Part shown: in pieces, positions 7,457 through 10,395 of the stretch
Layout: each line of letters opens with the position of its first letter
Numbering within the stretch: the stretch's first letter is position 1
Assembly (NCBI GenBank): GCA_028714615.1
Contig: JAQTMA010000144.1
Span: forward strand, 1-10,395
Length of the DNA: 10,395 nucleotides
Origin: Anaerolineaceae bacterium
GTDB taxonomy: Bacteria > Chloroflexota > Anaerolineae > Anaerolineales > Anaerolineaceae
Reading direction: 5' to 3'
Translations under genes and position numbers: made by a program
Notes under the pieces: model-generated
Told to the model about the DNA's origin: nothing
Seen by the model: only the letters and a program-made list of their open reading frames with translations
The model's database searches: none

Positions 7457-8778
7457 TTTTTCAGTTTCGCTTCAATCTGTTGGCAACCCTGGTCGATCAA
7501 CTGTTGTGGAGTGATCTTTCCCTGCATCATATCGTCGAAGAGTGGTTGCACTAGGTTTTGGAACTCTACCATCTGGGGATGGAATTGAGGACCTTCGGCA
7601 AATTTTGCCAGCTTCAAGCCGCCTTGTAACACGGGGTCATTCGGGAATACAGCAATGCCTTTCGTGTCCTTGAGGGCCGGGTAGAGTCCCGACGTTTCAT
7701 TCAAGTAATTGACTTCGCTCTCGGGCTTGGTCCAGAATTTAATTACTTCCCAGGCAGCTTCCTTATTTTTACTGGCAGCGGGGATGACCCAAAAGCCACG
7801 GAAAGTCAGCAGATTGGAATTGACAATCCCCGGAATACCAGAGAACTCGTACTTGAAGTTGGGTGGGTTACTTTTCAAAACGCCGGCAATGGGCGGTTCA
7901 TCGTGCATAATGGCGATCTTGCCCGCTTGGAAAAGCCCACGGAGACCGTCCCAAGTGTAAGCACCAAATTCTGGGGTGACCTTATCTTTATTTTGGAGAT
8001 CGACCAGCCACTGGTATGTCTGGACCAACTCTGGTTTGTTGAGGCCACATTTTTTGAAATCGGGTGTTAGAAAGTTAGCTCCGGAACGGAGCATGTACCC
8101 AATCCAGTCATGCTGAGAGAAGTTTGCCAGCCCACCGGTTCTGAAGGCTATCCCGTAGGCATCCGGGAACTTTTGCTTGACCGCGATAGCAGCGGCGCGC
8201 ACCTTATCCATCGAGGTATTCCAATCGTCCGGTACTCCAGCAGCCTTCAACATGTCGAGGTTGACAACAAAGTGGGACTCGGGAATCCAGATATACGGAA
8301 CGCCTCCGAGCAAACCATCCGGGGATTTCGCGACGTCCCAATATGTGATGTTGTTTCGAGCATCTTGCCAGGTTGGGTCTTCTACGTACTTACTGAGATC
8401 TTCAAGTGGGCCGCCCTTGTATGCAAATTTCGGATACATGCCTTCTGGAATGTAGATGACATCATGGGTTCCACCAGCAAGTGCAGCAGTGATCTGTTGC
8501 TCCTGAGTTGGCCAGTCAAACGTTTCAAAGATAACCTTGATGTTTGGATACGTTTTATTAAATTCAGCAACCGTTTTATTCTGTAGATCTACTTCGTTGG
8601 CGCCAAAAGGGCCTTTGTACATCTTTACAGTCCCTTTTATATCTGCCGGCTGTTTGGCTGCCGGGGGTTGGGCCGGGTTCGAATTTGGAGCGGTTGTGGC
8701 TCCCCCGGTACAAGAGGACAGGAGTAGAGCAACGAGACAAACAAGCATCAAGACACGCACGACCGAACGCATGGACAT
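7453..8778 (-). CDS. Sugar ABC transporter substrate-binding lipoprotein (CUT1, SBP_bac_1 type)
   Basis: A 441-aa extracytoplasmic solute-binding protein and first gene of the operon. Residues 1-23 are a lipoprotein signal peptide: Arg-containing n-region, hydrophobic core LVCLVALLL (12-20), and lipobox LSSC with the acylated Cys23. A flexible Ala/Pro/Asn/Thr-rich linker follows to about residue 45. The mature domain begins KGTVKMYKGPFG (48-59), with typical family stretches such as TVAEFNKTYPNIKVIF (69-84), a GTHDVIYIP strand (99-107) and EAAWEVIKFWTKPES (near 340-355). It would tether to the outer face of the cytoplasmic membrane and hand substrate to the permease pair. The ATG at 8778 is preceded at 6 bases by AGAGG in a purine-rich leader; a second ATG two codons in is less likely. 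The substrate is unknown; several Trp and Tyr residues in the mature part would suit stacking on a sugar. Confidence 0.93.
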   Translation of the reverse strand: MSMRSVVRVLMLVCLVALLLSSCTGGATTAPNSNPAQPPAAKQPADIKGTVKMYKGPFGANEVDLQNKTVAEFNKTYPNIKVIFETFDWPTQEQQITAALAGGTHDVIYIPEGMYPKFAYKGGPLEDLSKYVEDPTWQDARNNITYWDVAKSPDGLLGGVPYIWIPESHFVVNLDMLKAAGVPDDWNTSMDKVRAAAIAVKQKFPDAYGIAFRTGGLANFSQHDWIGYMLRSGANFLTPDFKKCGLNKPELVQTYQWLVDLQNKDKVTPEFGAYTWDGLRGLFQAGKIAIMHDEPPIAGVLKSNPPNFKYEFSGIPGIVNSNLLTFRGFWVIPAASKNKEAAWEVIKFWTKPESEVNYLNETSGLYPALKDTKGIAVFPNDPVLQGGLKLAKFAEGPQFHPQMVEFQNLVQPLFDDMMQGKITPQQLIDQGCQQIEAKLKK

Positions 8779-8831
8779 GGGAATCCTCTCCTTTCCTTTC
8801 TGTTCTTGGTAGATCTGGTTTTGGGCTTATC

Positions 8832-8873
8832 GATTGTTCGCTAAATGAGAACGCTCACGTTTTGTGAACAATC
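8832..8873. promoter_or_regulatory. 42-bp palindromic operator-like site at the transporter promoter
   Basis: An imperfect palindrome in which 16 of 21 base pairs are symmetric, with perfect 8-base outer arms GATTGTTC and GAACAATC. Each half is itself nearly palindromic over 17 bases: GTTCACAAAACGTGAGC on one side and, read from the other strand, GTTCGCTAAATGAGAAC. They share GTTCnCnAAAnGnGAnC. So it reads best as two adjacent 17-bp operators in opposite orientation. It begins 3 bases after the -10 box and covers the expected transcription start, a classic repressor position. The symmetry is seen; the identity of the regulator is unknown, and no regulator gene is in the window. A 5' mRNA stem-loop is the alternative reading. 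Confidence 0.65.
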
Positions 8874-8875
8874 AG

Positions 8876-8904
8876 ATAGTAGCACGCGGCAATTTAAATG
8901 TCAA
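8876..8904 (-). promoter_or_regulatory. Sigma70-type promoter of the transporter-enzyme operon
   Basis: On the minus strand a perfect TTGACA (-35, 8899-8904) is followed by a 17-base spacer and TACTAT (-10, 8876-8881; 4 of 6 consensus bases). The spacer ends TGC, giving an extended -10 TG. It lies about 100 bases upstream of the binding-protein ATG, with the start site expected near 8869. The leader (8779-8868) contains the operator-like palindrome and ends in a purine-rich ribosome-binding region. It is the only convincing promoter found for the seven minus-strand genes from 8778 to 1175. Confidence 0.72.
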
Positions 8905-9137
8905 TAGGGATTTCGTGGTGATTCCACATAAGTCGCGGTGAAATAGAAAACTCTGCTTGAGCGTAGCAGATTAGAGATTGCAGACCCAAGTTACCGGTAT
9001 GAGCAGAGTTGACATACCTATACAAGTAGAACAATTCTTCGATAGGTTGCCCATTGCCAAATCTAGGAGACCACCTTCCGGCATCTTCAACCCTTGGAAG
9101 TACGATTACCCGATCGATGTCTGAGAAAAGTGGGTGA
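8905..9137. other. Unassigned stretch between the operon promoter and the IS remnant
   Basis: No recognisable gene. A minus-strand open frame (8894-9172) and a short plus-strand frame starting at ATG 8999 (41 codons, ending at a TGA) are both open, but neither resembles a known family and neither has a good ribosome-binding site. The plus-strand frame would start MSRVDIPIQVEQFFDRLP and may be a decayed gene start. Short inverted repeats occupy 8949-9010. The location next to a broken transposase suggests insertion debris. Confidence 0.4.
8949..9010. repeat. Nested inverted repeats near the IS remnant
   Basis: AACTCTGCT (8949-8957) is matched perfectly by AGCAGAGTT (9002-9010), 44 bases apart. 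The same left arm also pairs with AGCAGA at 8965-8970, giving a 6-bp stem TCTGCT/AGCAGA with a 7-base loop. Neither stem is followed by a T-run. The repeats could be the remains of an element end or chance; no target duplication is visible. Confidence 0.35.
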
Positions 9138-9656
9138 AGTGATGGAGAAACCGGGGCTACAGCCAAACGCATTTACCGTTTGATGGACAATAGGCGTATC
9201 GAAATTCAGGAATGTTGGACCTTACTGGCTGAGCGGTACCTCCCCCATGTGCGCTGCTTGGCCGAATGGGACGGGGCGCGTTCGCTGGTGCTGATCTGCT
9301 CCGAACGCCGAATCTGGCAGCAGACGACCTCCCAGACGCGCTGTTTGATCTCCAATCTGGCCTTCCATGCGGCTAAATTACTCGAGGCAGTGCGGAGTTA
9401 TTGGGGCATCGAAAACAGTATGAATAGGGTGCTGGATGTGGCTTTTGATGAAGATCACAACCGCATCCGGGAAGACCATGCTCCGCAGAATTTCGCAGTC
9501 ATCCGGCAGATCGACGTGAACTTCCTCAAGCAGGAAAAAACCGTCAAAGGAGGTATTCAGGCCAAACGCTGACAAGCCACTTGGGACGAAGCCTGCTTGC
9601 ACAAAATCCTCTCGGTTTACAACTATTGTCCTGACCCAGAATCAGTGCATCGTTAA
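9138..9656 (+). pseudogene. ISAs1-family transposase, C-terminal remnant with in-frame stop
   Basis: Only the last ~45% of a ~370-aa ISAs1-family (DDE) transposase remains. The frame opens after a stop at 9135. From the ATG at 9183 it reads into DNRRIEIQECW, the degenerate HGRIE region, then SERRIWQQTTSQTRCLIS, RSYWGIENSMNRVLDVAFDE and NRIREDHAPQNFAVIRQI, all hallmark blocks of the family. The Glu of WGIEN fits the third catalytic acid. The N-terminal part with the first two acids is absent. A TGA at 9570-9572 interrupts the frame where relatives continue; reading through it gives QATWDEACLHKILSV and ends at TAA 9654-9656, so the TGA is a late nonsense change. No terminal inverted repeats or target duplication could be identified. 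The element cannot move by itself. Confidence 0.85.
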
Positions 9657-9777
9657 TAAAATCCACCAATAATTGAATAGTTCCACCAGGATTCCATTCC
9701 TGGGTTCAGCCTCCAAGAATAACCCGCCGCTTCAATCCGAGGGAAGCGGGTGAGACCGAATCGATTGGCGGATTGAT
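9657..9777. other. Intergenic stretch with two small stem-loops upstream of the DUF3795 gene
   Basis: Two short perfect stems are visible: CCAGGA/TCCTGG (9686-9691 and 9698-9703, 6-base loop) and CCGCTT/AAGCGG (9727-9732 and 9744-9749, 11-base loop). Neither has a T-run, so intrinsic termination is unlikely. No strong -35/-10 pair for the downstream genes was found here. Confidence 0.3.
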
Positions 9778-10215
9778 ATGCTCACAACCAAACCAAATTC
9801 AACCAGTCCAGAATTGATTGCCCCATGCGGGATCGACTGCCGCTTGTGCCGCGCCTTTACCAGGGAGAAGAAGGCATGCCCTGGCTGCCGCGGTGACGAT
9901 GCGCTGAAGATGAAGTCGAGTGTAATTTGTTCGATCAAGAACTGCGAAAAGAGACTAGCGGGAAAACTGGAGTACTGCTTCGATTGTGATACGTTCTCTT
10001 GCGCACGCCTGATGTATCTGGACAAACGCTATCGGACCCGATCTGGAGCCAGCGTCATCGACAATCTGCACATCATACAGATAATTGGCATCCAACGTTT
10101 TGTCGAAGCCGAAAAACAAGAGTGGATCTGCCCGGAGTGCGGCGAAATGTTGTGCATGCACAAGCCGCAATGCTTGTCGTGCGGGTATACATGGCACAAT
10201 CAATACCGGTCATGA
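9778..10215 (+). CDS. DUF3795 domain protein, Cys-rich, probably metal-binding
   Basis: A 145-aa protein with 15 cysteines. The N-terminal motif LIAPCGIDCRLCRAF (13-27) followed by CPGC (34-37) is the DUF3795 signature. It continues with Cys51, Cys56, CFDC (67-70) and Cys75, then NLHIIQIIG (96-104). The C-terminus is a zinc-ribbon-like module with CPEC (118-121) and CLSC (132-135), plus Cys126 and His128 between. The spacing implies two or more bound zinc ions or an iron-sulfur cluster. The family has no established biochemical function. The ATG at 9778 has only a weak purine-rich upstream region. The stop codon overlaps the start of the methyltransferase gene (ATGA), so the two are very likely one operon and may work together. 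It is on the opposite strand from the sugar locus. Confidence 0.88.
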   Translation: MLTTKPNSTSPELIAPCGIDCRLCRAFTREKKACPGCRGDDALKMKSSVICSIKNCEKRLAGKLEYCFDCDTFSCARLMYLDKRYRTRSGASVIDNLHIIQIIGIQRFVEAEKQEWICPECGEMLCMHKPQCLSCGYTWHNQYRS

Positions 10216-10395
10216 TGGACGATCAACGCAACCGGAAGATCTTTCGAAGATGGGCCCCGCTGTATGATTGGGTTATGCGCCCCATCTACGGGGCAGCCAG
10301 GCAGCGGGCGATCCGGCTGGTGAACTTGCAACCGGGCGAAAGGGTCCTGATCCCAGGTATCGGAACGGGGTTGGACCTCCCCTTGATTCCTCCTG
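10212..10395 (+). CDS. Class I SAM-dependent methyltransferase, N-terminal part (runs off the window)
   Basis: Sixty-one codons from the ATG at 10212 to the window end, with no stop. The start overlaps the DUF3795 stop by 4 bases (ATGA); a second ATG follows immediately at 10215. The protein has FRRWAPLYDWVMRPIYGAAR (11-30), a lead-in common in UbiE- or phospholipid N-methyltransferase-like proteins, then GERVLIPGIGTGLDLPLIP (42-60), which is motif I (GxGTG, SAM-binding loop, here 49-53) followed by the start of the second strand. The rest of the Rossmann fold, including the substrate region, is outside the window, so the substrate cannot be named. Membership of the superfamily is firm; a phosphatidylethanolamine-type role is only one possibility. 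Confidence 0.85.
   Translation, partial: MMDDQRNRKIFRRWAPLYDWVMRPIYGAARQRAIRLVNLQPGERVLIPGIGTGLDLPLIPP

Noticed and set aside
8110..8586. Plus-strand 158-codon open frame inside the binding-protein gene
   Set aside because: It is antisense to a well-supported solute-binding lipoprotein and has no recognisable motif.
8894..9172. Minus-strand 92-codon open frame reading toward the operon promoter
   Set aside because: It runs across the -35 region, has no ribosome-binding site, resembles no family I know, and is in a region of likely insertion debris.
1..10395. CRISPR array, tRNA or rRNA genes, toxin-antitoxin or phage-defence genes
   Set aside because: No regularly spaced repeats, cloverleaf-like sequences, rRNA-like stretches or defence-family motifs were seen on either strand.

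Overview
The window looks like a chromosomal piece of a free-living bacterium of moderate GC content, carrying a carbohydrate-uptake and catabolism locus. The binding-protein lipoprotein has a low-complexity Ala/Pro/Asn linker after its lipobox, and there are Cys-rich DUF3795 and ISAs1-type genes nearby. This combination would suit a Chloroflexota (Anaerolineae-like) organism, but that assignment is only an inference from style and no rRNA or marker gene is present.

Layout, in order of transcription on the minus strand (right to left): a very good sigma70-type promoter (8876-8904) with a 42-bp operator-like palindrome at its start site (8832-8873); a lipoprotein solute-binding protein (7453-8778); two CUT1-type inner-membrane permeases (6473-7456, 5558-6466); a MalK/UgpC-type ATPase (4402-5547); a metal-dependent amidohydrolase/deacetylase of the EF_0837/Atu3266 type (3078-4334); an SMP-30/gluconolactonase-like lactonase (1964-2905); an SDR oxidoreductase (1175-1900); and, after a 204-bp gap and with a visible rise in GC, the N-terminal two thirds of an FGGY carbohydrate kinase that leaves the window at base 1. 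The four transporter genes are packed tightly (4-bp overlap, 6-bp gap, 10-bp gap). The four enzyme genes are spaced more loosely (67, 172, 63 and 204 bp).

The genes suggest a complete import-and-entry route: the lipoprotein captures a sugar or sugar derivative, the permease pair and ATPase import it, the amidohydrolase removes an acyl or cyclic amide/ester group, the SDR oxidises a hydroxyl or anomeric carbon, the SMP-30 enzyme opens the resulting lactone, and the kinase phosphorylates the product. The substrate cannot be read from sequence alone. No regulator gene lies in the window, although the promoter carries an obvious candidate operator.

Right of the promoter, on the plus strand: about 230 bp of unassigned DNA with short inverted repeats; a decayed C-terminal fragment of an ISAs1-family transposase (about 9138-9656), interrupted by an in-frame TGA; a short intergenic stretch; a 145-aa Cys-rich DUF3795 protein (9778-10215); and the start of a class I SAM-dependent methyltransferase (10212 to the window end) that overlaps it by 4 bp. 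The IS remnant marks a boundary between the sugar locus and this second, plus-strand operon.
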